Shown piece by piece: positions 1 to 6,550 of a DNA stretch of 35,109 nt; the first letter of the stretch is position 1, and each line of letters begins with the position of its first letter. The position numbers and the translations under genes were made by a program. The stretch covers positions 1 through 35,109 of the forward strand of contig CANMKA010000037.1 of assembly GCA_947498355.1 (NCBI GenBank), in the 5' to 3' direction. Under the pieces are notes generated by a model that searched no databases, was not told the origin of the DNA, and worked only from the letters and a program-made list of their open reading frames with translations. Source of the DNA: an uncultured Paraglaciecola sp. Lineage in GTDB: Bacteria; Pseudomonadota; Gammaproteobacteria; Enterobacterales; Alteromonadaceae.

Positions 1-13
1 TTCGTTTTGTCAT
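1..13 (-). CDS. 5' end of a gene leaving the window (partial)
   Basis: A minus-strand ATG at 11-13 is preceded by a GAGGTG Shine-Dalgarno-like stretch at good spacing and reads M-T-K-R before the window ends. It follows the small membrane-protein gene at 61-219 by about 50 bp. With only four codons nothing can be said about function. It would be the next gene of the same minus-strand strip. Confidence 0.3.
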
Positions 14-60
14 TTAACACCTCAATAATTGGATTATATTCCATTATTAAAGTGTCCTGT

Positions 61-219
61 TTAATTAAAGCAGATCACACCTCCCATTTGGGCAAAGAAG
101 AAATACAAAGCAATTGCAGGAACTGCTCCAACCAATGCAGCAAAAAAAGCTAGTAATGGTTTTTGGTTCTTATTGATTTCGTCTAATGCTTCAAGCATTT
201 CTTCTTGTGAAAATCTCAA
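61..219 (-). CDS. Small single-helix membrane protein, function unknown
   Basis: A 52-residue frame opens with TTG at 217-219. AAGGAG (complement of 226-231) lies 6 nt upstream, which is why TTG is preferred over the in-frame ATG seven codons later. The protein has a charged N-terminus (about residues 1-24, rich in E, D, K, N), one hydrophobic segment (about 25-46, FFAALVGAVPAIALYFFF) and a short C-terminal tail ending CFN. I do not recognise a family. It lies immediately downstream of the attC site at 244-303 in the same orientation, as expected for the next cassette of an integron array. Its own 3' side (1-60) shows no clear attC. Confidence 0.55.
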   Translation of the reverse strand: MRFSQEEMLEALDEINKNQKPLLAFFAALVGAVPAIALYFFFAQMGGVICFN

Positions 220-243
220 ATTTAACTCCTTGATTGATATTAA

Positions 244-303
244 TACTAACGCTTGAATTAAGCCGCGCCACGAAGCGGCGTCGGCTTGAATGAATTGTTA
301 AAC
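244..303 (-). other. Integron attC recombination site (aadA-type)
   Basis: On the minus strand this 60-bp element begins with the R'' box GTTTAAC (297-303) and ends with the R' box GTTAGTA (244-250), 6 of 7 to GTTRRRY. Between them are the complementary arms AAGCCG and CGGCTT and a GC-rich inner pair around CGCC/GGCG, with an unpaired base that would be the extrahelical nucleotide. From memory it differs from the attC of the aadA1 cassette at only about five positions. R'' starts 3 nt after the stop codon of the lipoprotein gene, the normal cassette arrangement. The simple-site box R' is slightly off consensus, so activity is uncertain. Confidence 0.85.
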
Positions 304-306
304 CTT

Positions 307-561
307 TTACTTTTGATCCTTGTGGTCTCGACGAAATAGTTCCCACTCTTCAAGTGAGGTCCCGTCAGGGAGGTGACACATGCCGAACTCACCACCGTCT
401 TCATCTTTTTTAATCTCTGTTTTGCCGCCAAGCTTTACACAATATTCTGATGCTGGATTCGCCATGCCTATGGCCACTTCTTCTGCTTCCTTGGGCTGAG
501 TGCATGCGCTAAGCGAGACCGCAGAAATAGAAATTACAGTCGTGATAAGAAATTGTTTCAT
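307..561 (-). CDS. DUF333-domain lipoprotein (integron cassette gene)
   Basis: An 84-residue protein. The ATG at 559-561 is chosen because GGAAG lies upstream at suitable spacing and the signal peptide then starts MKQFLITTV; an in-frame TTG five codons earlier is less likely. Residues 1-20 form a lipoprotein signal with lipobox LSAC (Cys at about 20), so the product is probably lipidated. Residues 34-80 match the DUF333 family as I know it: NPASEYC, then GG, then a Cys-x-L-P-D-G segment, then EEW and an Arg pair. Two Cys residues in the domain could form a disulfide. The biochemical function of DUF333 is unknown. The stop codon is followed 3 nt later by an attC, so this gene plus the site form a cassette of about 350 bp. 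Confidence 0.8.
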   Translation of the reverse strand: MKQFLITTVISISAVSLSACTQPKEAEEVAIGMANPASEYCVKLGGKTEIKKDEDGGEFGMCHLPDGTSLEEWELFRRDHKDQK

Positions 562-598
562 TGGTAGTTCTTCCAAATTGCGGGATTGATGAGCAAAA

Positions 599-643
599 GG
601 TCTAACAATTTATTAGACGACATAATATCGTGTTTAAACACGA
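599..643 (+). other. Possible cassette junction with perfect 16-bp palindrome
   Basis: GTCTAAC at 599-605 reads GTTAGAC on the minus strand, a perfect GTTRRRY core, and it lies just upstream of the lipoprotein gene where the preceding attC should end. It is half of an inverted repeat (GTCTAA/TTAGAC, 599-617). Next to it are a perfect 16-bp palindrome centred on GTTTAAAC (628-643) and outer arms GACATA/TATGTC. No convincing R'' partner was found further upstream, so I do not call it an attC. The rest of 562-840 holds no gene I can support. Confidence 0.3.
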
Positions 644-840
644 CACTATGTCCAATATTATTCAGACCATTTTATTACTCAGCCTATACATTGTTCTTTT
701 ATAAACGTTTTTTCATTATCTGGCAAAGGTTACGTGTGGAAATACCCCAAAATGTCCACGTTCTGCTCTTATTAGACAAATCACAAAACACTGTCCGTAA
801 GAACAGTATGATTTAAATTGGCAGAAAACCACATGAAAAA

Positions 841-1290
841 GTCCCCCTTCCAATAACTGGGGCTTCTTTGTCTCTGCTCTTCTAGCTACTATCCACTGTT
901 AACTGATTTGGGACTTTGGATTCCAGATCAAAAGACTTCTGGAATGACGATGGTGGGGGTTTGCTTGTCCCTGCACTTCTTTGTTTGGCTCTTCCTAGCC
1001 TCTATCTACTAGCTACTATCCACTGCTTTGGGACTTTGGATTACAGATCAAAAGACCTCTGGAATGACGAAGGCGGGAGCTTACTTGTCCCTGCTATTCT
1101 TAGTTTTGCTCTTCATAGCCCCTATCTACTAGCTACTAGCTACTGTTCTTAACTGCTTTCCCTCAGTGTCCTCTGTGGTTCAACTTCTTGGCTTTTGCCC
1201 TTTCTTGCCCCTATTTACTATCCCCTATCCACTGCTTTGAACCTTTGGATTCCAGATCAAAAAACCTCTAGAATGACGAGGTGTGGGCTT
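841..1290. repeat. Degenerate direct repeats, 120-bp period, with REP-like palindromes
   Basis: The segment 911-1030 is repeated at 1031-1150 with a period of exactly 120 bp and roughly 85% identity by eye. A partial third copy lies at 1241-1280. Each copy begins with a palindrome, ATTCCAGA at 920-927 pairing with TCTGGAAT at 938-945, followed by GACGA. It ends in a low-complexity run built from CTA/CTAC words. The left flank (841-900) and the 1145-1240 segment match parts of 2497-2690. Frames through it have repetitive, low-complexity translations and no good ribosome site, so I treat it as non-coding. Confidence 0.75.
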
Positions 1291-1330
1291 TGATGCTTTG
1301 TTTGTTATACAAAAATAACCAGTGATTTCA

Positions 1331-1391
1331 CATATAACGCTTGGGCTTACGCCCAGTAGATTTTTATGAATTTCAAGTAAATTCATGTGGC
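1331..1391 (-). other. attC-like element after the toxin stop (weak)
   Basis: Immediately after the toxin stop codon the minus strand carries two perfect hairpins. The first is ATGAATTT/AAATTCAT with a 5-nt loop (1366-1386). The second is TGGGC/GCCCA with a 4-nt loop (1342-1355). They are followed by AAGCGTTATAT, which resembles a right-hand attC box. Total size is about 60 bp. No R'' box (RYYYAAC) is recognisable, so this may be a decayed site or an unrelated structured 3' end. It has no T-tract on the minus strand and is not a standard terminator. Confidence 0.3.
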
Positions 1392-1655
1392 TTAGTTGCT
1401 TTTATACACCTGTGACCTATGAGCAACTTTCACTACATTAACGACAAGTACATCATCTTTTATTTCATACACTATTCGGTACAAACCTTGGCGAACTCGA
1501 TAATTTTCTTGCCCTGAAAGTTTAATACAACCTTCACCTCTAGGGTTTACAGCTAATGTATCTATTTTACTTAGAATCTTTTTTATATCGTTTTTAGGTA
1601 TAACTCGTAAATCTTTAACCACTGACTTTTTAAACGTTATTCTATATTTTTCCAT
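1392..1655 (-). CDS. RelE/ParE-superfamily toxin of a toxin-antitoxin pair
   Basis: An 87-residue basic protein that opens MEKYRITFKKSVVKDL and carries the hallmarks of the RelE/ParE fold. These are two N-terminal helices with a P-x-x-D-I/L turn, a G-x-x-K-L-x-G segment at about 42-48 (GCIKLSGQ), the Y-R-V-R-x-G-x-Y-R-I-V-Y strand motif (about 52-63), and a C-terminal V-V-K-V-A-H-R (about 73-79). RelE-type members cleave mRNA on the ribosome, while ParE-type members poison gyrase. The K-x-A-H-R ending is closer to the RelE side, but I cannot settle this. It overlaps the upstream antitoxin gene by 14 nt, the usual coupled arrangement. Such modules are common stabilising cargo of integron arrays. 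Confidence 0.88.
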   Translation of the reverse strand: MEKYRITFKKSVVKDLRVIPKNDIKKILSKIDTLAVNPRGEGCIKLSGQENYRVRQGLYRIVYEIKDDVLVVNVVKVAHRSQVYKSN

Positions 1656-1875
1656 GCGACTTCAAATCATTTAATAGATCTTCATATGAAATCTCAGGTT
1701 CATTGGCTCTTGCTGATACAGCGGCTAAATCCTCTTGATCTTCACGCATTAATAAACGAACAGCTTCATCTACTAACTCAGAAACTGATAAATGAGCTGA
1801 AGCTGCGCGCATTTTTAGTGCTTGATGTATATCCGGTTCAAAGTAAACAGTAGAACGTTTTGATAGGTTACTCAT
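1642..1875 (-). CDS. Ribbon-helix-helix antitoxin
   Basis: A 77-residue protein starting at an ATG with GGAGG 7 nt upstream. The N-terminal half (about 5-45) has the ribbon-helix-helix pattern: a short strand RSTVYF, then the helix HQALKMRAASAHLSVSELVDEAV. This kind of domain binds palindromic operators as a dimer. The C-terminal third is acidic (E, D rich) and ends YEDLLNDLKSHGKI, typical of the toxin-wrapping tail. The gene is first in the pair and overlaps the toxin gene by 14 nt. It probably neutralises the toxin and represses the shared promoter, where a 10-bp palindrome overlaps the -35 box (1924-1933). Confidence 0.85.
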   Translation of the reverse strand: MSNLSKRSTVYFEPDIHQALKMRAASAHLSVSELVDEAVRLLMREDQEDLAAVSARANEPEISYEDLLNDLKSHGKI

Positions 1876-1904
1876 GATTATGCCTCCATTATTTCAACAA
1901 GAAC

Positions 1905-1933
1905 ATCATAGCACTAGAGCGTTATGACGTCAT
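1905..1933 (-). promoter_or_regulatory. Predicted TA promoter with operator palindrome
   Basis: On the minus strand a -10 hexamer TATGAT (complement of 1905-1910) is separated by 17 bp from ATGACG (complement of 1928-1933, four of six to TTGACA). The -35 hexamer lies inside a perfect palindrome ATGACGTCAT at 1924-1933. That position suits autorepression by the RHH antitoxin, whose ATG begins about 30 nt downstream. This is inferred from sequence only. Confidence 0.5.
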
Positions 1934-1948
1934 GACATTGCAAGAAGC

Positions 1949-2046
1949 AATTAACGTTTAAATATATTGGGCGCAGGCACGTATGCCATAATGGCGTGTT
2001 TGCGTCCTAGCGAGGGGCAGCGAGTGCCATAATTTGTTTGTTACGT
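1949..2046 (-). other. Degenerate attC-like element
   Basis: Directly after the stop codon of the membrane-protein gene (2049-2051) the minus strand reads ACGTAAC (6 of 7 to RYYYAAC). A GGCACTCGCTGCC-like core follows, with loosely complementary ATTATGGC/GCCATTAT arms and a GTTAAT box at 1950-1955. The roughly 98-bp length and the position two bases after the stop fit an attC. The arms carry several mismatches and the terminal box is off consensus, so it may be decayed or only superficially similar. Confidence 0.4.
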
Positions 2047-2048
2047 GG

Positions 2049-2336
2049 CTACCATGAACAGTGAGAAAATACCTCTTTATACGATGCCAAAGCCCTGTAA
2101 ACCGCGTATTTTATACGTACTTTTTTAATAAAGATCTGATACAGAAAAACAGGTCCTAACCAAAATAGAACTAAAAATACTTGGATGAACAATAGGACGA
2201 AAACAAATTCGTTGTACAACCCATCAACAAAGAAAAAAACCAAGACAAAAGTGTTTAAGATGACAAATGCCCAGATAGCCCACTTGGCGTCCTTTACAAG
2301 TTGTCTTAAATCCTCTTCAACGTTTACATTTTGCAT
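2049..2336 (-). CDS. Small two-helix membrane protein, function unknown
   Basis: A 95-residue protein from the ATG at 2334-2336; an in-frame TTG seven codons upstream (2355-2357) is an alternative start. The first 20 residues are polar and acidic. Two long hydrophobic segments follow (about 21-40, WAIWAFVILNTFVLVFFFV, and about 46-70, FVFVLLFIQVFLVLFW). A basic C-terminal tail (KKVRIKYAVYRALASYKE) suggests a cytoplasmic end. I do not recognise a family. The stop codon abuts the attC-like element at 1949-2046, so it may be another integron cassette gene. The Shine-Dalgarno signal is weak for either start. Confidence 0.55.
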   Translation of the reverse strand: MQNVNVEEDLRQLVKDAKWAIWAFVILNTFVLVFFFVDGLYNEFVFVLLFIQVFLVLFWLGPVFLYQIFIKKVRIKYAVYRALASYKEVFSHCSW

Positions 2337-2365
2337 GAGCTTAAAGTCACTTAACAACTTAGTAT

Positions 2366-2424
2366 TTTAACGTGCGTGATGTTTAATGCGCGTTAAATAG
2401 CCTGTTGAACGGACCGCATTCAAC
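2366..2424. other. Two adjacent inverted repeats upstream of the membrane gene
   Basis: The first is TTTAACG (2366-2372) and CGTTAAA (2391-2397), an imperfect hairpin. The second is GTTGAA (2404-2409) and TTCAAC (2419-2424). The second element is nearly the same as one at 13716-13737. The remainder of 2337-2496 shows no gene. Position fits either the cassette boundary of the membrane gene or dispersed palindromes. Confidence 0.4.
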
Positions 2425-2496
2425 GTGATTAATTTGGTATGTCCGATGCTAATGGAATTTGTATTTTTTAGGAAGCGGCAAGGGGTAAATTTAATG

Positions 2497-2690
2497 TCTT
2501 GGCCTCCCTTCCAGTACTTAGGGCTTCCTTGTCCCTGCTCTTCTTTGTTTGGCTCTTTCTAGCCCCTATCTACTGTTCTTGACTGCATTCCCTCTGTGAA
2601 CTCGGTGTTCTCTGTGGTTCAATGTCTTTCGCTTTTGCTCTTTCTAGCCTCTATTTCCTAGCTACTATTTACTGCTAATTACAGCTAAAA
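2497..2690. repeat. Dispersed repeat block related to 841-1290
   Basis: Two sub-blocks match the left repeat region. 2505-2575 resembles 841-895 plus the end of the 120-bp unit (TTGTCCCTGCTCTTCT words, then a CTATCTACTG run). 2575-2680 resembles 1145-1240, including GTTCTT-ACTG-TTCCCTC and CTCTGTGGTTCAA. Identity is moderate and there is no open frame of interest. The repeat probably belongs to a genome-wide low-complexity family. Confidence 0.65.
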
Positions 2691-2702
2691 ACCTACAGGC
2701 AT

Positions 2703-2728
2703 AAAAAAGGCTCTTGCGAGCCTTTTTT
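2703..2728 (-). terminator. Rho-independent terminator of clpX
   Basis: A perfect stem AAAAAAGGCTC/GAGCCTTTTTT with a 4-nt loop. On the minus strand it ends in a run of six T, 35 nt after the clpX stop codon. The symmetric A/T tails would also stop transcription entering from the left strip. Confidence 0.9.
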
Positions 2729-2762
2729 GTGTTTGGTCTATTAAAGCCCAGAGCGGTTTACT

Positions 2763-4040
2763 TTATTCAGATGCTGCTTTTTTATCTACGTTGTTCTCGT
2801 AGATTAAAATAGGGTCAGACTCACCTTTAATTACCGTCTCGTCGATAACGACTTTGCTTACGTCTTTCATAGACGGCAAGTCGTACATGGTATCGAGTAA
2901 CACAGCTTCTACAATTGAACGTAAACCACGAGCACCGGTTTTGCGTTCCATAGCTTTTTTGGCAATGGCTTGTAGGGCGTCATCTCTAAATTCTAAACCC
3001 GTTTCTTCCATTTCAAACAAAGCAGCATATTGTTTAGTAATGGCATTTTTTGGCTCTTTAAGAATTTGAATTAAGGCGTCTTCGCTCAGCTCTTCTAAGC
3101 TAGTCAATACTGGTAAGCGCCCAATAAACTCTGGGATTAAGCCGTATTTTACTAAGTCTTCAGGTTCAACTTTTTTGAACAGTTCACCTTCGTTAGCTTT
3201 AGCGTTGTTGTTTTTTATTTGGGTGCCGAAACCAATACCTGTACCCGTATTTGCGCGTTGCTCAATCACTTTATCTAAGCCAGCAAAAGCGCCACCACAG
3301 ATGAACAGGATTTTCGAGGTATCGACTTGTAAAAATTCTTGCTGAGGGTGCTTACGACCACCTTGAGGGGGGACTGACGCTACCGTTCCTTCAATCAATT
3401 TAAGTAGGGCTTGTTGCACCCCTTCGCCGGATACGTCTCGGGTAATAGAAGGGTTGTCAGACTTACGAGAAATTTTGTCGATTTCGTCTATGTACACAAT
3501 TCCGCGCTGCGCTTTTTCTACATCGTAATCACACTTTTGCAGTAGCTTTTGAATGATGTTTTCAACATCTTCGCCCACGTAACCTGCTTCGGTTAACGTG
3601 GTGGCATCAGCCATAGTAAAAGGCACATCAAGTAGTCTTGCTAGGGTCTCTGCAAGTAGCGTTTTGCCGCTACCTGTTGGGCCAATCAATAAAATATTAC
3701 TTTTACCCAACTCAACGCCGTCATGCACATCACCTTTGCGCAAGCGTTTGTAATGATTGTAAACCGCAACTGCTAGGACTTTTTTGGCATGATCTTGACC
3801 GATAACATAATCATCAAGATGCTCATGTATTTCCTTGGGGGTCGGCAAAGCATCTTGCTTCTTTTGTGGCGAGATTTCTTTAATCTCTTCACGGATAATG
3901 TCATTACATAAATCAACGCACTCGTCGCAGATAAAGACTGACGGTCCGGCAATTAGCTTTCTGACTTCATGTTGGCTTTTGCCACAAAAAGAGCAGTACA
4001 ACAGCTTATTGTCGCCATCATTTTTTTTATCATCACTCAT
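2763..4040 (-). CDS. clpX: ATP-dependent Clp protease ATP-binding subunit ClpX
   Basis: A 425-residue AAA+ unfoldase, the usual full length. It recognises tagged or native substrates, unfolds them through a hexameric pore and feeds them to ClpP; it can also remodel complexes alone. Visible elements are the N-terminal C4 zinc-binding domain (Cys16, 19, 38, 41), Walker A GPTGSGKT (120-127), the pore loop GYVG (153-156), Walker B IVYIDEID (181-188), the RKH loop (229-231), the IGF loop that docks on ClpP (269-271) and the sensor-2 GAR (369-371). The gene follows clpP by about 70 bp and ends at a strong terminator. It is probably transcribed with clpP and, by readthrough, with tig. Confidence 0.98.
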   Translation of the reverse strand: MSDDKKNDGDNKLLYCSFCGKSQHEVRKLIAGPSVFICDECVDLCNDIIREEIKEISPQKKQDALPTPKEIHEHLDDYVIGQDHAKKVLAVAVYNHYKRLRKGDVHDGVELGKSNILLIGPTGSGKTLLAETLARLLDVPFTMADATTLTEAGYVGEDVENIIQKLLQKCDYDVEKAQRGIVYIDEIDKISRKSDNPSITRDVSGEGVQQALLKLIEGTVASVPPQGGRKHPQQEFLQVDTSKILFICGGAFAGLDKVIEQRANTGTGIGFGTQIKNNNAKANEGELFKKVEPEDLVKYGLIPEFIGRLPVLTSLEELSEDALIQILKEPKNAITKQYAALFEMEETGLEFRDDALQAIAKKAMERKTGARGLRSIVEAVLLDTMYDLPSMKDVSKVVIDETVIKGESDPILIYENNVDKKAASE

Positions 4041-4112
4041 TTACAATCATTTCCTATCTATTGACTGTCCGCTAATACAAGATCAAGCTAGTTATTAGCG
4101 GATCGCTTTCAA

Positions 4113-4742
4113 TCACTTATCGCTTTTTGCATCTGGTCTTTGGGTTAACACTTGGTCAACCAAACCATAGTCTAAGGCTTCATCGGCGCTCAAGAAGTTA
4201 TCTCTGTCGGTATCGTGAGCTAGGGTTTCGTAATCTTTACCCGTATGCTTAGCCATTAATCGGTTAAGTTTCTCTTTGATAGACAGGATTTCTTTGGCAT
4301 GTATTTCAAAATCTGATGCTTGGCCTTGAAACCCGCCTAGCGGCTGATGGATCATCACCCGAGAGTTAGGTAGGCAATAACGCTTACCTTCAGCTCCTGC
4401 CGACAATAAAAACGCACCCATGCTGGCTGCTTGGCCAATACACACTGTGCTTACGTCTGGCTTAATGAAGTTCATCGTATCATAAATCGCCATCCCTGCT
4501 GTAACCGAGCCGCCAGGAGAATTGATATACAAGTAAATATCTTTCTCTGGGTTTTCAGCTTCTAAAAATAGCATTTGTGCAACGATTAGATTAGCCATGT
4601 GATCTTCTACTTGGCCAACCAAAAAAATGACATTTTCTTTTAATAAACGAGAGTAAATATCATACGAACGTTCACCCTTAGCAGTTTGTTCAACCACCAT
4701 AGGCACAAGGGCGTTAGTTGGATCAAAAGGTGTATTCATCAT
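4113..4742 (-). CDS. clpP: ATP-dependent Clp protease proteolytic subunit ClpP
   Basis: A 209-residue serine peptidase (S14) that forms the double heptameric chamber degrading substrates delivered by ClpX or ClpA. The catalytic triad is readable as Ser107 (GQAASMG), His132 (MIHQPLGG) and Asp181 (DRDNFLS). The oxyanion-hole SPGG is at 75-78. The first residues (MMNTPFDPTN) look like the short propeptide removed in family members. Two consecutive ATGs open the frame and either may be used; the Shine-Dalgarno is weak. The gene lies between tig and clpX in the order usual in gammaproteobacteria, with a hairpin separating it from tig. Confidence 0.98.
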   Translation of the reverse strand: MMNTPFDPTNALVPMVVEQTAKGERSYDIYSRLLKENVIFLVGQVEDHMANLIVAQMLFLEAENPEKDIYLYINSPGGSVTAGMAIYDTMNFIKPDVSTVCIGQAASMGAFLLSAGAEGKRYCLPNSRVMIHQPLGGFQGQASDFEIHAKEILSIKEKLNRLMAKHTGKDYETLAHDTDRDNFLSADEALDYGLVDQVLTQRPDAKSDK

Positions 4743-4765
4743 AAATTTTAATTCTTCACAAATAA

Positions 4766-4791
4766 AAATGCTCGGTATATACCGAGCATTT
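4766..4791 (-). terminator. Hairpin with T-run between tig and clpP
   Basis: A perfect 26-bp palindrome whose GC-containing stem is GCTCGG/CCGAGC, followed on the minus strand by ATTTTTATTT. It could stop or attenuate tig transcription ahead of clpP, or mark the tig mRNA 3' end. The stem is modest, so readthrough is likely. Confidence 0.65.
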
Positions 4792-4832
4792 AAGCAGTTG
4801 CTGACTGGTTAAGTCAATTAACAAAAGGCAAA

Positions 4833-6143
4833 TTACGCCTGTTTGTTCATGATATCGTCAAATTTCTTTTTGACGTCTTTAACTTTAGCTTGCTCTAGCA
4901 GTACTTCAACCGCTTGCTCTTCTAAAGCAACATTGTTCATTTGTTGCGTTAGTTCGTCGTTTGATTTGTAGTAATCAATCACTTCTTGCGGATCTTCGTA
5001 CGCAGAAGCAGCAGATTCGATCAGTGCGTCGACTTTAGCTGTGTCTACTTTCAATTCGTTAGTCTTGATAACTTCAGCTAGTAACAATCCTATGCTAACG
5101 CGCTTGCGAGCGTTTTCTTCAAACAAATCTGCTGGAAGCTCAGGCATGTTATCAACTTGGCCACCTTGTTGTTGAGCGAAACGCTGCTTAGCTTGCTCAC
5201 GTAAAGCATTAACTTCTTGCTCAACTAAGGCTTTAGGCAATTCAATTTGATTCTTTTCAAGTAAACCGTCGATTACTTGCTGCTTAACAGATGCTTTCAA
5301 TGTTTGATCAAGTTCGCGCTGCATATTCTTACGTACTTCAGCGTTTAATGCTTCGATGTCGCCGTCTTCAATGCCAAATTTCTTAGCAAATTCTTCGTCA
5401 ACTTTAGGCAAGTCTAACTGTTCAGTTTTCTTAACAGTAATTGTAAACTGCGCAGCTTTACCTTTTAACGCTTCAGCGTGGTAATCTTCAGGGAAAGTTA
5501 CATCAGCAACAAACTCTTCGCCAGTTTTGTGACCTACAATAGGTGCCTCGAAACCAGGGATCATACGGTTTTGGCCCATTTCTAATACGAAATCTTCAGC
5601 TTTTCCGCCTTCAAATTCTTCGCCGTCTATGGTGCCAACAAAGTCTAGTGTGACCTTATCGTCTTTCTTGATCTTCCGCTTAACTTCTTTGTAGTCAGCA
5701 TGTTGCTTGCGCAACGTGTCGATCATGTTGCTTAAGTCTTTGTCGCTGATTTCAACAACTGGCTTTTCAACTTTGATTTGATCTACGTCTTTTACTTCTA
5801 CTTCTGGATAAACTTCAAACGCAGCAACAAACTCTAGGTCTTTGCCATCTTCGTCGGTTTTCATTTCGAATGAAGGCATGCCAGCTGGCGTGATTTTTTC
5901 TTGAGTAATGGCTTGATAGAAGTTTTGCTGCATGACTTCGCCAGCAATTTCTTGACGTACTGCTTGGCCGTAACGCTTTTTAATTACGTTAACTGGCACT
6001 TTACCGGGACGGAAACCATTAATTCTTTGAGTTTTAGCCAATTGCTGTAAACGAGACTTAACAGCGGTATCTACCGATGTCGCAGGAACAGTAATAGTAA
6101 GACGGCGCTCTAAACCTGTAGACGTCTCAACGGAAACTTGCAT
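4833..6143 (-). CDS. tig: Trigger factor, ribosome-associated chaperone and prolyl isomerase
   Basis: A 436-residue protein, normal for the family. It sits at the ribosome exit tunnel and shields nascent chains. The N-terminal ribosome-binding domain carries the signature GFRPGKVP (about 44-51). An FKBP-type peptidyl-prolyl isomerase domain follows at about 160-245 (DKVTLDFVGTIDGEEFEGG, then NRMIPGFEAPIVG). The C-terminal helical chaperone arms fill the rest and are rich in Q, E and K. It is the first gene of tig-clpP-clpX. A sigma-70-like promoter is proposed at 6311-6339. Confidence 0.98.
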   Translation of the reverse strand: MQVSVETSTGLERRLTITVPATSVDTAVKSRLQQLAKTQRINGFRPGKVPVNVIKKRYGQAVRQEIAGEVMQQNFYQAITQEKITPAGMPSFEMKTDEDGKDLEFVAAFEVYPEVEVKDVDQIKVEKPVVEISDKDLSNMIDTLRKQHADYKEVKRKIKKDDKVTLDFVGTIDGEEFEGGKAEDFVLEMGQNRMIPGFEAPIVGHKTGEEFVADVTFPEDYHAEALKGKAAQFTITVKKTEQLDLPKVDEEFAKKFGIEDGDIEALNAEVRKNMQRELDQTLKASVKQQVIDGLLEKNQIELPKALVEQEVNALREQAKQRFAQQQGGQVDNMPELPADLFEENARKRVSIGLLLAEVIKTNELKVDTAKVDALIESAASAYEDPQEVIDYYKSNDELTQQMNNVALEEQAVEVLLEQAKVKDVKKKFDDIMNKQA

Positions 6144-6310
6144 TCTTCTACCTCAACTATGCGCGATCTTGCGCTTATTTTGTTATGACTGATTAGGCGT
6201 AACGGGAACAGCACAACATTTAAAACGCCAGTGTTCCTACATACATTTACTGTGCACTACATATCAAAAGTGGATAAACAGTAAACTAAGCCTGATAAAA
6301 AAGACGCGAT

Positions 6311-6339
6311 AGTATAGCGATAGCCCTAAAACAAGTCGA
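6311..6339 (-). promoter_or_regulatory. Predicted tig promoter
   Basis: On the minus strand TATACT (complement of 6311-6316) is preceded by a 17-bp spacer and TCGACT (complement of 6334-6339, four of six). It would give a leader of about 160 nt before tig. The remainder of 6144-6424 has no gene I can support. Confidence 0.45.
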
Positions 6340-6424
6340 GGGAAACCCAGCAAATATTTTGATATAGAGGTAAAACAATTAACATAACTAAGCTGCCCAC
6401 GGATGAACTTAATTAATTGAATGA

Positions 6425-6463
6425 TTAAGAGGATATTTTAATAAGATATTGCGACATCGCAAT
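6425..6463 (-). terminator. Probable terminator of the tRNA operon
   Basis: Right at the CCA end of tRNA-Leu the minus strand has a perfect ATTGCGA/TCGCAAT hairpin (6448-6463, 2-nt loop) followed by a T/A-rich tail ATCTTATTAAAATAT. The stem overlaps the last base of the CCA. It may also act in 3'-end processing. Confidence 0.5.
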
Positions 6464-6547
6464 GGTGCGGAAGGAGAGACTCGAACTCTCACGCCGTGAA
6501 GCACTGGAACCTAAATCCAGCGTGTCTACCAATTCCACCACTCCCGC
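6463..6547 (-). tRNA. tRNA-Leu (anticodon TAG)
   Basis: An 85-nt class II tRNA with encoded CCA. Acceptor 5' strand GCGGGAG pairs with CTTCCGC. The anticodon arm reads GGATTTAGGTTCC with TAG. There is a short variable arm, and the T arm carries GTTCGAGTC. It is the last gene of the Pro-Arg-His-Leu operon, only a few bases after tRNA-His. Confidence 0.95.
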
Positions 6548-6550
6548 GAG

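Noticed and set aside
586..816. Plus-strand 76-codon frame
   Set aside because: It has no convincing ribosome site and low-complexity composition. It covers nested palindromes at a likely cassette junction, so it is most likely chance.
916..1152. Plus-strand 78-codon frame with an internal repeat
   Set aside because: The repeated protein sequence simply mirrors the 120-bp DNA repeat. There is no start signal and the same DNA recurs as non-coding blocks.
841..1290. CRISPR array
   Set aside because: The repeats are 120 bp apart, degenerate along their full length, without short identical repeats, unique spacers or cas genes.
1366..1386. Rho-independent terminator of the toxin gene
   Set aside because: The hairpin is AT-rich and is followed on the minus strand by A residues, not T residues.
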